Source: Nesterenkonia lacusekhoensis
GTDB taxonomy: Bacteria; Actinomycetota; Actinomycetes; Actinomycetales; Micrococcaceae
Assembly: GCF_017876395.1 (NCBI RefSeq)
Contig: NZ_JAGINX010000001.1
Span: 496,001 to 560,000, forward strand
Length of the DNA: 64,000 nucleotides
Direction of reading: 5' to 3'
Numbering within the stretch: position 1 is the stretch's first letter; every line of letters starts with the position of its first letter. Below, piece after piece: positions 43,262 to 52,682 of the stretch. A program made the translations under genes and the position numbers. The notes beneath the pieces are model-generated. The model was not told where the DNA came from. It ran no database searches and was given only the letters and a program-made list of their open reading frames with translations.

Positions 43262-43762
43262 GTGGCTACCCCTGAATTCATCACGGACCTGCGCCAACAC
43301 ATCGGCACTCGCGAGCTGTGGATCCCCGCCGTGCGCGGAGTGACGCTGCGCAGAGATCCTGAGCCCGAAGTCCTGCTGGTCCGCCGCAGCGACAACGGAG
43401 CCTGGACCGTCACCTCAGGGATCCTGGACCCGGGCGAGGACCCTGCCGTCGGTGCGGTCCGCGAGATCGAGGAGGAGACCTCAGTGATCGCCCGCCCGGT
43501 CCGGGTGGCCGGCGTCTTCGCCACTCACCTGGTCCAGTACGGCAACGGCGACCGTTGCCGGTACCTGGACACGGTCATGGAGATGGAGCACGTCTCCGGA
43601 GAGCCTCGGGTCAATGACGACGAATCGGTGGACACGGGCTGGTTCTCCGTGGACGCCCTGCCCGAGCCCATGAACGAGGATCAGAAGATGGTCATCGCCT
43701 GGGCCCTCGACAGCGGCGCCCCGGCCCAGTTCTTCACCGCTTCTTCAGCGGACGCACTGTGA
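43262..43762 (+). CDS. Nudix hydrolase
   Basis: Pyrophosphatase of nucleoside-diphosphate-linked compounds. Nudix box GILDPGEDPAVGAVREIEEE at residues 53-72, matching G-x5-E-x7-R-E-U-x-E-E with Ser in place of the final Gly. 166 aa. The substrate cannot be assigned. Its 3' end overlaps the convergent thioesterase gene by 29 nt, an unusual tail-to-tail overlap. Confidence 0.9.
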   Translation: MATPEFITDLRQHIGTRELWIPAVRGVTLRRDPEPEVLLVRRSDNGAWTVTSGILDPGEDPAVGAVREIEEETSVIARPVRVAGVFATHLVQYGNGDRCRYLDTVMEMEHVSGEPRVNDDESVDTGWFSVDALPEPMNEDQKMVIAWALDSGAPAQFFTASSADAL

Positions 43763-44573
43763 GGCTCTGAGTCATCGCACCCACCGGGCCATCGGCGTCG
43801 TGCAGGACCGTGTGGGTCAGTCCCAGGCCGGTGGCGCCGATGCTGGCCGTGGTGTCCATGCCCACCCAGGGGCCCTGCGGCATGCGGAAGAAGCTCACGG
43901 TCAGGTCCAGGTTGGGGAAGGCGACTTCGGTGGGGTCGGCCCGGACGGCCACCCCGTTCGCGGTGTCCAGCAGGGAGCAGAACGAGGCGAGCTCGCCGAC
44001 CTCCTCACCCTCGACCACCTCATGCTCGGAACGGATCCACACCTGACCCCGCCCCTCACCGAGCTCCCGACGCCGGCCCTCCAGGGAGGCGATGAAACCC
44101 CCAGGCCACAGCGCGGTGGCGTCCCAGGGCTCCATGGACTCCGGTGGCTCCAGCCGCTCGAAGCTGCTGCCCGCGAGAGCCTCAGTGTTGAACTCCGCCA
44201 GGAACCAGGCGCGCATGCGCACTGCGGCCCGGCCACCTGAGGAGAGCACGACCTCGACCAGTTCCACGGTGCGTCCCTCGCGCAGCGGATGGACCTCACA
44301 GCTGACCTCCCCGACGGGAAGGGTCCCCAGGATGTCGAAGGACATCCGCACCGGCCTCGGCGGGGAGCTCCGCCGACCTGCCGGCTGCTGGCCTGACTGC
44401 TGATCGCGCCACCGCTGCTCTCCCCACTGCTGGAGCACGTGGACCATGAGCCCGAACACCGGAGCCACATGTTGCTCCTGAGGATTCCAGGCACCTTCGG
44501 TGTGCTCGGTGGCGCGGTAGTGCGCCGGCTGAGTGTGCTGGCCGGCGTCGTGCAGGGCAGTGAAGTAGCTCAT
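43734..44573 (-). CDS. TesB-like acyl-CoA thioesterase
   Basis: Double hotdog-fold thioesterase: N-terminal half YRATEHTEGAWNPQEQHVAP...PVRMSFDILGTLPVGE and C-terminal half FPNLDLTVSFFRMPQGPWVGMDTTASIG with GLTHTVLHD and the terminal GAMTQSLTVRP, the usual actinobacterial arrangement. Hydrolyses acyl-CoA to free acid; chain length unknown. 279 aa. The ATG overlaps the stop of a short upstream open frame by 4 nt. The acyl-CoA ligase gene lies about 150 nt upstream on the same strand; the two could work in opposite directions on acyl-CoA. Confidence 0.85.
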   Translation of the reverse strand: MSYFTALHDAGQHTQPAHYRATEHTEGAWNPQEQHVAPVFGLMVHVLQQWGEQRWRDQQSGQQPAGRRSSPPRPVRMSFDILGTLPVGEVSCEVHPLREGRTVELVEVVLSSGGRAAVRMRAWFLAEFNTEALAGSSFERLEPPESMEPWDATALWPGGFIASLEGRRRELGEGRGQVWIRSEHEVVEGEEVGELASFCSLLDTANGVAVRADPTEVAFPNLDLTVSFFRMPQGPWVGMDTTASIGATGLGLTHTVLHDADGPVGAMTQSLTVRPLKKR

Positions 44574-44677
44574 TCGTCGGAGGCCTCCAGAGTCTCTTTC
44601 TCCGATTTCTCACGTTTCTCGGCCCAGGTCCACTCGAGGAGGAAGCGCAGTACGACGCCGAGAGCACCACCGTACAC
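44570..44677 (-). CDS. Small open frame or gene remnant upstream of the thioesterase
   Basis: The frame MYGGALGVVLRFLLEWTWAE continues in a charged tail KREKSEKETLEASDE and stops at 44570, overlapping the thioesterase ATG (ATGA). It looks like a membrane helix plus charged tail, with a good codon pattern and tight coupling, so it is likely coding. The GTG at 44677 is the first start but has no ribosome site, and the frame is open further upstream into the ligase gene, so it may be the 3' end of a gene cut off when the ligase/TetR pair was inserted. No family recognised. Confidence 0.4.
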   Translation of the reverse strand: MYGGALGVVLRFLLEWTWAEKREKSEKETLEASDE

Positions 44678-44721
44678 CGCGCCGTGATCGGGAGGACAGG
44701 GGGCATCTTGAGCCCCAAGGT

Positions 44722-46308
44722 TCAGCTCTGATCTGCTCTCAGAGTGTGCTTGCGGACTTTTCCGGTCGCTGTGCGCGGAAGCTCGGCAACGAACTCGATT
44801 CGGTCAGGGACTTTGAACTTGGCAACATGTTCGGCGCAGTGCTGGCGCAGCTGATCCTCGTCGACTGTGGATTCAGGCACTTGAACAACATAGGCAAGAG
44901 GCCGTTCTCCCCACTTGTCGTGGGAGATGCCGACGACGGCTACGTCCTGCACCTCAGGGTGTGAGTAGAGTGCCTTCTCCAGCTCGATCGATGAGATGTT
45001 CTCTCCTCCGGAGATGATGATGTCCTTGGCGCGGTCCTTGAGCTCGATATATCCGTCTGGATGCAAAACTCCCAGGTCACCCGTGTGGTACCAGCCACCG
45101 CGGAAAGCTTCTTCGGTGGCTTCCGGGTTCTTGTAGTACTCCTGCATGACACCGTTGCCGCGGAGTACGACTTCGCCGAGGGAAGCCCCATCAGCCGGAA
45201 GGTCGTTCATGTGCTCGTCGACGATCTTGGTCTCTCCAGCATGGATCATCGGGACTCCCTGGCGGGCCATGAGCTGGGCACGCTCCCGGGGAGTGCGATC
45301 TTCCCATTCCTCCTGGGGCTCGCAGATGGTGAATGGGCCATAGACCTCGGTGAGCCCGTAGACATGGACCGGGGTGATGTTGAGCGTCTCCAACTTCTCG
45401 ATGGTCGACGGCGGTGGGGCGGCGCCTGCGGTCGTCATCCGGATAGGGGTCTGCAGCGGCTCTGCCTGCTCTGCTTCCACGATGGTAGAGCACACTACAG
45501 GCGCGCCACAGAGGTGTGTGATTCCCTCAGCAGTGAAGGCATCCCAGATGTCCTCGGCCCGGACCGAGCGGAGACAGATGTGGGTCCCTCCGGCTGCGGT
45601 GACGGCCCAGGGAGTGCACCATCCGTTGCAGTGGAACATGGGAAGAGTCCAGAGGTAGCGTGAGCTTCCCGAATATCCGTTGTGGATCAGGTTTCCGAGG
45701 GCCCCGAGGTAGGCGCCTCGGTGCGAATAGACGGCACCCTTGGGCGCTCCTGTCGTTCCCGACGTGTAGTTCAGAGTGATGGGGTGCCCCTCGTCGTGGA
45801 CGGCCCAACGAAGATCAGGTGCCCCGTCCCCTTCGTGGAGGAAGGCATCGTAGTTCATCAGACGTGGGATGCCGCTCGCCGCGAGGTCCGCCACGGGATC
45901 GGGGATCTCCACCACGGCGGGCGGTTCGGGCAGCTCGAGGACGACGTCTGCAAGCTTTCTGCTCACTTCGGCGTCGACCAGGACCAGCTTGGATCCGGAA
46001 TGTTCCAGGATGTAGCGCAGCTCCTGTGGCGCCAAGCGCGGATTCAGGGGGTTGAGGATCGCATCGGCCAAGGGCGCGGCGAAATGAGCGAACAACATTT
46101 CCGGGGTATTGGGCGCCACCACGGTGACAGTTTCACCCGGTGCGACATACCGCTGAATAGCTTTGGCCTGTTGCTGGACTGCCAGACTGAACTCTCGGTA
46201 GGTGAGTCTTCTGTCCCCGTAGACCACGGCTTCGCGGTCAGGGAAGGCAACAGCGTTGCGCCCCAGGAAGGAGAGCGGAGTGAGCGGTTCGAAATTGGCG
46301 TTGATCAT
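44722..46308 (-). CDS. Acyl-CoA synthetase (AMP-binding, AAE/DmdB-like)
   Basis: Activates a carboxylic acid to its CoA thioester via acyl-AMP. P-loop-like LNYTSGTTGAPKGAVYSH, the FHCNGW motif typical of the medium-chain/DmdB/plant AAE group, VYGLTEVYGP, YHTGDLG, and the C-terminal hinge DRAKDIIISGGENISS with the catalytic Lys in TATGKVRK. 528 aa. AAGGAGA precedes the ATG. Sampled GC is about 57% against about 70% in neighbours, and codon use is less GC-biased, suggesting acquisition. Divergent from a TetR gene with a palindromic operator between. Confidence 0.9.
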   Translation of the reverse strand: MINANFEPLTPLSFLGRNAVAFPDREAVVYGDRRLTYREFSLAVQQQAKAIQRYVAPGETVTVVAPNTPEMLFAHFAAPLADAILNPLNPRLAPQELRYILEHSGSKLVLVDAEVSRKLADVVLELPEPPAVVEIPDPVADLAASGIPRLMNYDAFLHEGDGAPDLRWAVHDEGHPITLNYTSGTTGAPKGAVYSHRGAYLGALGNLIHNGYSGSSRYLWTLPMFHCNGWCTPWAVTAAGGTHICLRSVRAEDIWDAFTAEGITHLCGAPVVCSTIVEAEQAEPLQTPIRMTTAGAAPPPSTIEKLETLNITPVHVYGLTEVYGPFTICEPQEEWEDRTPRERAQLMARQGVPMIHAGETKIVDEHMNDLPADGASLGEVVLRGNGVMQEYYKNPEATEEAFRGGWYHTGDLGVLHPDGYIELKDRAKDIIISGGENISSIELEKALYSHPEVQDVAVVGISHDKWGERPLAYVVQVPESTVDEDQLRQHCAEHVAKFKVPDRIEFVAELPRTATGKVRKHTLRADQS

Positions 46309-46357
46309 GAGTCTCCTTCACACGAACGCGGATGTGTTGTACGTCACTCTGTGAGAG

Positions 46358-46384
46358 ACTCGGTCTCGTGTCAAGAGACTGAGT
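46358..46384. promoter_or_regulatory. TetR-type operator between the ligase and its regulator
   Basis: ACTCGGTCTC (46358-46367) and GAGACTGAGT (46375-46384) form a 10-bp inverted repeat with one mismatch and a 7-nt spacer, midway between the divergent genes. Best candidate binding site for the TetR protein encoded at 46420. Confidence 0.6.
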
Positions 46385-46419
46385 GCCAATGAAAGGGATG
46401 CTTCAGAGGGAAGGATGGC

Positions 46420-47112
46420 ATGAGCAGATCGCCGGACGTGATCAACCAGCTCATCCGCACCTTGGATGAGCGGGGGTGGAGCGCCACCACCGTGGATGAG
46501 TTGGCGAAGGAAGCAGGTATCAGTCGTGCCACGTTCTTCCGTGTCTATGGGTCCAAGGAAGATCTGGTCTTCGCAGATCATGAGGAGATGATCGAGCGTC
46601 TCCACGCCTTTCTGGAACGGACTGATCATGACATCGCGTCAGCAATGCGTGAGGGCCTCACACTGGTGTTTCGGTATCACCTGGAGGACGAAGCACGAAC
46701 CCTGGCAAGGCATCGCCTCTTGAAGCAGTCGACTCAGCTGCGCAATCGTGAGCTGCTCACATCACACACCTATGAGCGCATCTTTCGGCGCTGGCTGCGA
46801 CGGCGCCTAGGCTCAGGCCCAGCTGCTGAAGCGGTGGCCGTCTCGCTCTCAGGTGCGGCGGTCGCGCTGCACAATGCATATCTGCGCACGTGGTTGGCCG
46901 AGCCTTCACCGGAGGTCTTGGGCGAAGTCACGGCAGAGGCGAAGAAGCTCATCCATGTCATGCTCTCGGGATATGAGGTTGAAGGCAGTTCGCGCTCTTG
47001 GGCGGGCACGAGAGGGCCGCATGCCGTCGTGGCACTGGTGGGCGAATCCGCGGACACCGAGGAGATCTGCGAGGCAGTGCGCAGCGCCCTCAACCATTCC
47101 CGAAGTGTGTAG
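46420..47112 (+). CDS. TetR-family regulator of the acyl-CoA ligase
   Basis: 230 aa. HTH in TTVDELAKEAGISRATFFRVYG near residues 23-44, then a helical ligand domain. GGGAAGGA precedes the ATG. Divergent from the ligase with a palindrome between, so it probably represses the ligase until an acyl ligand is present. A sampled line is 55% GC, well below the window's norm, as for the ligase, so the two probably arrived together. The last 40 residues extend past the usual domain end. Confidence 0.88.
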   Translation: MSRSPDVINQLIRTLDERGWSATTVDELAKEAGISRATFFRVYGSKEDLVFADHEEMIERLHAFLERTDHDIASAMREGLTLVFRYHLEDEARTLARHRLLKQSTQLRNRELLTSHTYERIFRRWLRRRLGSGPAAEAVAVSLSGAAVALHNAYLRTWLAEPSPEVLGEVTAEAKKLIHVMLSGYEVEGSSRSWAGTRGPHAVVALVGESADTEEICEAVRSALNHSRSV

Positions 47113-47151
47113 TCGGCTTCGGGGCCTGTGCCCGGAGAGCCCGGACAGCAG

Positions 47152-47205
47152 AGAGCCCCTGCAGGCTTCATCGGCGGTGATGCCGGATCAGTCTGCAGGG
47201 GCTCT
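47152..47205. terminator. Terminator between TetR and fumC
   Basis: Perfect 13-bp inverted repeat AGAGCCCCTGCAG (47152-47164) and complement (47193-47205), loop 28 nt, between convergent genes. Confidence 0.65.
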
Positions 47206-47228
47206 GTGCTGTTCAGCGGGAGTGGGGC

Positions 47229-48653
47229 TCAGCCCGGCTGAGTCATGGAGAGCACGTCGAGCGCCTCATCGAGCTGCTGCTCGGTGAGCTCGCCGCGCTC
47301 CAGGTAGCCCAGCTCCACGACGGCCTCGCGCACGGTCTTCTTGTTCTTGACCGCATGCTTGGCGATCTCCGCGGCGGCCTCGTAGCCGATGTGCTTGTTC
47401 AGCGGGGTGACCACCGAGGGGGAGGCGCCGGCCAGGAACGCTGCGCGCTCCTCGTTGGCGGTCAGGCCCTTGATCATCTTGTCGGCCATCACATAGCTGG
47501 TGTTCTTCAGCAGACGGATGGACTCCAGCAGGTTCGCAGCCATCACCGGGATGCCGACGTTGAGCTCGAAGGCGCCGTTGGTGGAGGACAGTGCGACGGT
47601 GGTGTCGTTGCCGATCACCTGTGCGCAGACCTGGATGGCCGACTCGCAGATCACCGGGTTCACCTTGCCGGGCATGATGGAGGAGCCGGGCTGCAGATCC
47701 GGGATCGCCAGCTCGCCCAGTCCGGTGTTCGGACCCGAGCCCATCCAGCGCAGGTCGTTGTTGATCTTCATCAGCGAGTAGGCGATGTTGCGCAGCTGAC
47801 CGGAGGCCTCCACCAGGCCGTCACGGTTGGCCTGGGCCTCGAAGTGATCGCGGGCCTCAGTCAGCGGAAGACCGGAGTCCTCGGCCAGGGACCTGATGGC
47901 CTTCTCCGCGAAGCCCAGGGGAGTGTTGATGCCGGTGCCCACAGCGGTGCCGCCCAGCGGGACCTCGGCAACGCGCGGCAGAGCGGACTCGATGCGCTCG
48001 ATGCCGTAGCGCACCTGTGCCGCGTAGCCGCCGAACTCCTGGCCCAGGGTCACCGGGGTGGCGTCCATCAGGTGGGTGCGGCCGGACTTCACGATGCTGC
48101 CGAACTCGCCGGCCTTGGCCTCCAGAGCCTCAGCCAGGTAGGTCAGCGCAGGCTTGAGATCGTTGACCAGAGCGGAGGTGGCGGCCACGTGCACCGAGGT
48201 CGGGAAGACGTCGTTGGAGGACTGGGAGGCGTTGACGTGGTCGTTGGGGTGGACTTCCTTGTCCGACCCCTGCTCCTTGAGGTGCCGGTTGGCCAGCGTG
48301 GCCAGGACCTCGTTGGTGTTCATGTTGGAGCTGGTGCCGGATCCGGTCTGGAACACGTCCACGGGGAAGTGCTCGTCCAGCTCACCGGACTCCACCTGCT
48401 CGGCGGCGATCACGATGGCGTCGGCCAGTTCGGCGTCGAGGACGCCCAGCTCTTTGTTGGCCAGGGCCGCGGCCTTCTTCACACGGGCCAGCGCCTCGAT
48501 GTGTGCCCGCTCCAGGGTGCGCCCGGAGATCGGGAAGTTCTCCACGGCGCGCTGGGTCTGTGCGCGGTAGAGCGCCTGGGCGGGCACCTTCACCTCGCCC
48601 ATGGTGTCGCGCTCGATACGGTATTCAGTCTGGGATGCAGAGGAATCTGTCAT
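47229..48653 (-). CDS. fumC: Fumarate hydratase, class II
   Basis: Hydrates fumarate to malate in the TCA cycle, downstream of the sdh reaction. [30 protein letters not shown] and the fumarase/aspartase signature [11 protein letters not shown] are intact. 474 aa. The ATG at 48653 is chosen: TAGACT ends 7 nt before it and the family begins close to [11 protein letters not shown]; an upstream in-frame start at 48692 would add 13 residues. Class II enzymes need no Fe-S cluster. Confidence 0.96.
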   Translation of the reverse strand: MTDSSASQTEYRIERDTMGEVKVPAQALYRAQTQRAVENFPISGRTLERAHIEALARVKKAAALANKELGVLDAELADAIVIAAEQVESGELDEHFPVDVFQTGSGTSSNMNTNEVLATLANRHLKEQGSDKEVHPNDHVNASQSSNDVFPTSVHVAATSALVNDLKPALTYLAEALEAKAGEFGSIVKSGRTHLMDATPVTLGQEFGGYAAQVRYGIERIESALPRVAEVPLGGTAVGTGINTPLGFAEKAIRSLAEDSGLPLTEARDHFEAQANRDGLVEASGQLRNIAYSLMKINNDLRWMGSGPNTGLGELAIPDLQPGSSIMPGKVNPVICESAIQVCAQVIGNDTTVALSSTNGAFELNVGIPVMAANLLESIRLLKNTSYVMADKMIKGLTANEERAAFLAGASPSVVTPLNKHIGYEAAAEIAKHAVKNKKTVREAVVELGYLERGELTEQQLDEALDVLSMTQPG

Positions 48654-48660
48654 GGGCCCC

Positions 48661-48666
48661 AGTCTA
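48661..48666 (-). promoter_or_regulatory. Leaderless -10 (TAGACT) of fumC
   Basis: Minus-strand TAGACT (48666-48661) is 7 nt before the fumC ATG. Confidence 0.5.
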
Positions 48667-48703
48667 ATGACCGGCGGCCGCCCCGATGCCACTGTGACGG
48701 GAA

Positions 48704-49327
48704 CTATAGGTTCCCCACTGTGGTGACCAGGTCGGCCCGCCCCTCGGCCAGGCGGTAGGTCACGCCCACCACTGCGGTGCGTCCCTCCTCCACGGCGGCG
48801 TGGAGAGCCCGCGAGTGGTCCACCAGTCGGTCGGCGGTCTGCTTCACATGCTCCTCAACAGTGTCGTTGACCGAGCTCAGTCCCTGCTGCTGGGCGGCGA
48901 GCACCGAGGGGAAGATCCGCTCGACCAGGCCGCGCACATGGCCGGAGGGCATGGTGCCGCTCTCCGAGGAGCTCAGTGCCGCAGAGACCGCTCCGCAGGA
49001 GTCGTGGCCGAGCACGATGATCAGCGGGACCCCGAGCTCGTCCACGCTGAACTCCAGGGAGCCCAGCACGGCGTCGTCGATGACCTGCCCGGCGGTGCGC
49101 ACCACGAACACATCGCCCAGTCCGACGTCGAAGATGATCTCAGCGGCCAGCCGTGAGTCGGAGCAGCCGAAGATGACCGCCATGGGGTGCTGCGCCTCGG
49201 TCAGCGAGGAACGGCGGGCCGCGTTCTGGTTGGGGTGGTTCACCTCGCCGCTGACGAAGCGGGCGTTGCCCTCCTGCAGGGTCTGCCAGACCTCTGCCGG
49301 GGTCAGCTGTGTGGAGGTCTCACTCAT
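48704..49327 (-). CDS. Beta-carbonic anhydrase
   Basis: Zinc enzyme interconverting CO2 and bicarbonate; bicarbonate is the substrate of phosphoenolpyruvate carboxylase. Zinc and catalytic residues are visible in [15 protein letters not shown] (Cys, Asp-Arg dyad) and LGHDSCGAV (His, Cys). 207 aa. The start at 49327 is chosen because the family begins near [13 protein letters not shown]; it overlaps the upstream DUF4245 gene by 8 nt. Upstream in-frame starts lie inside DUF4245 and give Arg-rich nonsense. Confidence 0.93.
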   Translation of the reverse strand: MSETSTQLTPAEVWQTLQEGNARFVSGEVNHPNQNAARRSSLTEAQHPMAVIFGCSDSRLAAEIIFDVGLGDVFVVRTAGQVIDDAVLGSLEFSVDELGVPLIIVLGHDSCGAVSAALSSSESGTMPSGHVRGLVERIFPSVLAAQQQGLSSVNDTVEEHVKQTADRLVDHSRALHAAVEEGRTAVVGVTYRLAEGRADLVTTVGNL

Positions 49328-50114
49328 CCTCGGTCTCCTCTTCCTGTGCGGTCTCATCCTGCTCAGCGTCATCCTGCTGAGCATCCTGCTCATCGTCCTG
49401 CTCGGCGCTGGGATCCTCGACCTCGGCCTCGTCATCTGCGGGCACGTCGGGTTCCTGGTCCAGGGCCTCGACCACGGCGGTCAGCGCGATCTCCAGGTCC
49501 TCCTCGGAGGCGTCGCCGCCGAGGACCACGGTGGTGCCGTCGACGTCGTTGTGCTCCTCGGTGAGCACGAACCACGTGCGGTCCTCGTCTCCGTGGAAGA
49601 CCTCGAAGACCAGTCCGTCCACGGTCTGCGTGCCTGAGGGGGTGGCTCCCTCGGTCTCCTCAGAGATCCAGGTGGGGTTTCCCTGGTCGCTCTGGGAGAA
49701 GCCTACGAAGGTCATGGAGTCGGTGGTGAATCCGACCTCCCAGAGCGGGATGCCCTGCTCCGACTGGTGCTCCCAGTAGGCGTAGTTGGCCGACCATTCC
49801 TCCGGAACGTCGGGGGCCGCCGGCAGGAACTCTGCGCTGCGGCCGGCATGCACCGCCTCCACTGGGACGTCCTCGTCACGCTGGTAGGGCTCGGCATCCG
49901 GTTCCGGGTTCATCATGAGGAAGGCGACGACGGCGGCCACGGTCACCATCATCGTGATGATCATGCCGATCATCGGCTGGGAGAGCCGCTTGACCTGGGA
50001 ACGGGTCAGCTGCGGCGTGGGCTGCTCCTCGCTGCCCTGTTCCGCCGTGTCCTCAGCGGGGGAGCCGGCGTCGTCCTCATCCGGGCGGGGAGTGTTCTGG
50101 TCAGGATCGGTCAC
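49320..50114 (-). CDS. DUF4245 domain membrane protein
   Basis: 264 aa: acidic N-terminus, one membrane helix ([21 protein letters not shown], residues about 48-68), then an extracytoplasmic DUF4245 domain ([44 protein letters not shown]) and a strongly acidic Glu/Asp/Gln tail of about 50 residues. Function unknown. In actinobacteria DUF4245 genes are typically found next to glpX and fumC, as here. The 3' end overlaps the carbonic anhydrase gene. Confidence 0.88.
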   Translation of the reverse strand: MTDPDQNTPRPDEDDAGSPAEDTAEQGSEEQPTPQLTRSQVKRLSQPMIGMIITMMVTVAAVVAFLMMNPEPDAEPYQRDEDVPVEAVHAGRSAEFLPAAPDVPEEWSANYAYWEHQSEQGIPLWEVGFTTDSMTFVGFSQSDQGNPTWISEETEGATPSGTQTVDGLVFEVFHGDEDRTWFVLTEEHNDVDGTTVVLGGDASEEDLEIALTAVVEALDQEPDVPADDEAEVEDPSAEQDDEQDAQQDDAEQDETAQEEETEDE

Positions 50115-50224
50115 CCGATCATTCTACGGTCTGCGCCCTGCTCAGCGCGGCCCCAGCCCCGTGTCAGCCGCGTCATCCGCAGACGGGGCCGAGTCATCCG
50201 GCGACGCGGACCGATCGCTGTGGA

Positions 50225-50230
50225 TATGAT
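50225..50230 (+). promoter_or_regulatory. Candidate -10 (TATGAT) of glpX
   Basis: TATGAT at 50225-50230, leader of about 58 nt to the glpX start; no convincing -35. Confidence 0.35.
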
Positions 50231-50294
50231 CGGGAGCAGACCGACCGGTGTGCCTGGCAGCAGCGGTGACCACGAGAGATGGCCGAGGATGTCC

Positions 50295-51335
50295 ATGAAC
50301 GAATCTCAGAACCACGAGAACTACTCCCACCTGTCCCCGCGCCTTGCGGTCGGTGATTCCGAGCCGGATCGCAACCTCGCGCTGGAGCTGGTCCGTGTGA
50401 CCGAGGCGGCGGCCATCGCCGGCGGCGCCTGGATCGGCTACGGAGACAAGAACGGAGCCGACGGTGCGGCAGTGGACGCCATGCGCTCGCTGCTGGACAC
50501 GGTGAACCTCAGCGGCGTGGTGGTCATCGGTGAGGGCGAGAAGGACGAGGCGCCCATGCTGTTCAACGGCGAACGGGTGGGCAACAGCGGCGCTGAGGAC
50601 GCCCCGGAGGCCGACGTGGCCGTGGATCCGATCGACGGCACGCGGCTGACCGCACTGGGCTACAACAATGCGCTCTCCGTGCTGGCCGTCTCCGAACGCG
50701 GATCCATGTTCGACCCCTCGGCCGTCTTCTACATGGACAAGCTGGTGACCGGTCCGGAGGCCGCCGACATGGTCGACCTGCGGCTTCCGGTCAAACAGAA
50801 CCTGCACCTGATCGCCAAGGCCAAGCGCAAGCGGATCAACCAGCTCAACGTCTGTGTGCTGGACCGTCCGCGGCACTCCAAACTGGTCGAAGAGATCCGA
50901 GAGGCCGGGGCGCGCACCCGCTTCATCATGGACGGCGATGTGGCAGGCGGCATCGCCGCCGCCCGCGAGGACTCCGGAGTCGATGCCCTCATGGGCACCG
51001 GCGGAACCCCGGAGGGCATCGTCACCGCCTGCGCCATCAAGGCCGTCGGCGGCGTCATCCAGGGGCGCCTGGCGCCCACGGACGACTCAGAGCGTGAAGC
51101 CGCAGAGGCTGCCGGGCATGACCTGGAGAAGGTCCTGACCACTCATGACCTGGTCTCCTCGGACAACTGCTACTTCGCGGCGACCGGCATCACCGATGGT
51201 GACCTGCTGCGCGGGGTCACCTACAGCGGCGACCGGGTGACCACTCAGTCGATCGTGATGCGCTCGAAGTCCGGGACCGTCCGGATCGTCGAGGCCGAGC
51301 ACCGCGCGCGCAAGTGGGAGTCCTACACCCGGTAG
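50295..51335 (+). CDS. glpX: Fructose-1,6-bisphosphatase, class II
   Basis: Gluconeogenic phosphatase producing fructose-6-phosphate. GlpX motifs: [18 protein letters not shown] (metal site), [25 protein letters not shown] and [14 protein letters not shown]. 346 aa. The ATG at 50295 is preferred because GAGGA (50285-50289) then lies 5 nt upstream; an ATG at 50289 is also in frame. It converges with manA, whose substrate pool (fructose-6-phosphate/mannose-6-phosphate) it feeds. Confidence 0.95.
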   Translation: MNESQNHENYSHLSPRLAVGDSEPDRNLALELVRVTEAAAIAGGAWIGYGDKNGADGAAVDAMRSLLDTVNLSGVVVIGEGEKDEAPMLFNGERVGNSGAEDAPEADVAVDPIDGTRLTALGYNNALSVLAVSERGSMFDPSAVFYMDKLVTGPEAADMVDLRLPVKQNLHLIAKAKRKRINQLNVCVLDRPRHSKLVEEIREAGARTRFIMDGDVAGGIAAAREDSGVDALMGTGGTPEGIVTACAIKAVGGVIQGRLAPTDDSEREAAEAAGHDLEKVLTTHDLVSSDNCYFAATGITDGDLLRGVTYSGDRVTTQSIVMRSKSGTVRIVEAEHRARKWESYTR

Positions 51336-51355
51336 TGGCGACGCCGACCGCCGGG

Positions 51356-52675
51356 TCAGGCGGTCGACAGTCTGCCCGTGCCGGGCAGGGCGAGGAATGC
51401 CTGGGCGCTGCCCTCAGCGGTGATGGTCACTGCATCCTCTGCGGTCAGCAGGGCTGATTCCCCTGCTCCGAGTGTCAGCTGAGCGCCGTCGTCGTCGGTG
51501 ATCTCCAGCGTCCCAGCGGTGCAGAGCAGCACGGCCGGGGGAGTGGGGTGGATGCGCACCGGGCCCTGGGCCTGGGGGAACTCGATCCGCTTGAGCTGGA
51601 ACTCCTCGAAGGGCGGACGGTAGCTGTAGCGGCCGGGCCCGGCGGGTTCGGCCGGGCAGTGCGGAATGGGCAGCACCTCGCATTGGGTGACCGCCAGGAG
51701 CTCCTCCACATCCACGTGCTTGGAGGTCAGCCCACCGCGCAGGACGTTGTCCGAATTGGCCATGATCTCCACGCCGAGTCCGTAGAGGTAGGCGTGCAGG
51801 TTGCCCGCCGGCAGGTAGAGGGCCTCGCCGGGGGAGAGATCGACCCGGTTCATCAGCAGGGTCACCAGGATGCTCGGATCTCCCGGGGAGGAGCGGGTGA
51901 CCCGGGTCAGAGTGTCGATGGTCTTCGCCGGCAGTCCGGTGCTGGGGCGGGGCGCCTGGCCGGCCCGCCGGCTGAACAGCGCGTTGACCGCGCGGGAGGC
52001 TTGGATGGAATCGTCGCGTCCGCTGCGCAGGATGTAGTCCAGCGCCCCGGCGTAGTCCTCATGGTCCAGGAAGGTGACCAGCCGGTCGAAGACGAAGAGC
52101 GGGGGCAGCGGCGGGTGCTCCGTCTCCGTCGGCCCGGTGCTCTCGTCCTGAGCGGAGCCGCTCGTCTCCTGAGCGGAGGTGCCCTCCGCCTGAGCTGCCG
52201 GCGGCGGGAAATGCTCGAGCACGTCGCGCAGCAGACACAGTTCGCGCTTGGCCTCGTCCTGCGGGCGGAAGCCGCAGAGCGCTGAGAAGCTGCCCAGCGC
52301 GACGATCAGCTCGGGCTTGTGGTTGGGATCCACGTAGTTGCGCTGCGGGGAGTCCACCGGGATTCCGGCAGCTTCCTCAGCAGCGAAGCCTGCCTCAGCC
52401 CGCTCCTTGGTGGGGTGGGTCTGGATGGACAGCGGCCGCTCAGCGGCCAGGACCTTCAGCAGGTACGGGAACGAGGGAGCGTCCTTCCCTGGGAACTGCT
52501 CCAGCAGGGAGGTCTCGGTGCCGTCGTCGGCGGTCACTGAGGAGGGCGCGGCAGGGTGAGCCCCCATCCAGATCTCTGCCTGGGGGGCTGTCGAGGGTGC
52601 CCAGCCGAAATGGGTGCTGAACGCGCTGGTGGAGCCCCACGCGTAGTCCCGCACGGGGTTGGTCATCCTGAACAT
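51356..52675 (-). CDS. manA: Mannose-6-phosphate isomerase, class I
   Basis: Interconverts fructose-6-phosphate and mannose-6-phosphate, the entry to GDP-mannose. Zinc-site residues lie in SIQTHPTKERAE, NHKPELIVAL and the loop LPAGNLHAYLYGLGVEIMAN followed by NVLRGGLTSKHVD. 439 aa; an acidic Glu/Thr/Ser-rich insert near residues 160-190 is extra relative to short forms. ATG at 52675 with TAAGGT 7 nt upstream, so leaderless. The order manA, then (upstream) LCP/purE/purK/GtrA and whiB parallels M. tuberculosis Rv3255c-Rv3277. Confidence 0.94.
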   Translation of the reverse strand: MFRMTNPVRDYAWGSTSAFSTHFGWAPSTAPQAEIWMGAHPAAPSSVTADDGTETSLLEQFPGKDAPSFPYLLKVLAAERPLSIQTHPTKERAEAGFAAEEAAGIPVDSPQRNYVDPNHKPELIVALGSFSALCGFRPQDEAKRELCLLRDVLEHFPPPAAQAEGTSAQETSGSAQDESTGPTETEHPPLPPLFVFDRLVTFLDHEDYAGALDYILRSGRDDSIQASRAVNALFSRRAGQAPRPSTGLPAKTIDTLTRVTRSSPGDPSILVTLLMNRVDLSPGEALYLPAGNLHAYLYGLGVEIMANSDNVLRGGLTSKHVDVEELLAVTQCEVLPIPHCPAEPAGPGRYSYRPPFEEFQLKRIEFPQAQGPVRIHPTPPAVLLCTAGTLEITDDDGAQLTLGAGESALLTAEDAVTITAEGSAQAFLALPGTGRLSTA

Positions 52676-52682
52676 CGCAGAA

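Noticed and set aside
44296-44718. A 140-codon minus-strand frame over the thioesterase start
   Set aside because: It is out of frame with the thioesterase and its text is Arg/Ala/Pro-rich; only the short frame ending at 44570 has coding character.
51327-51355. Hairpin ACCCGG...CCGGGT as a glpX/manA terminator
   Set aside because: Only 6 bp, with a long loop, and it overlaps the glpX stop; too weak to call.
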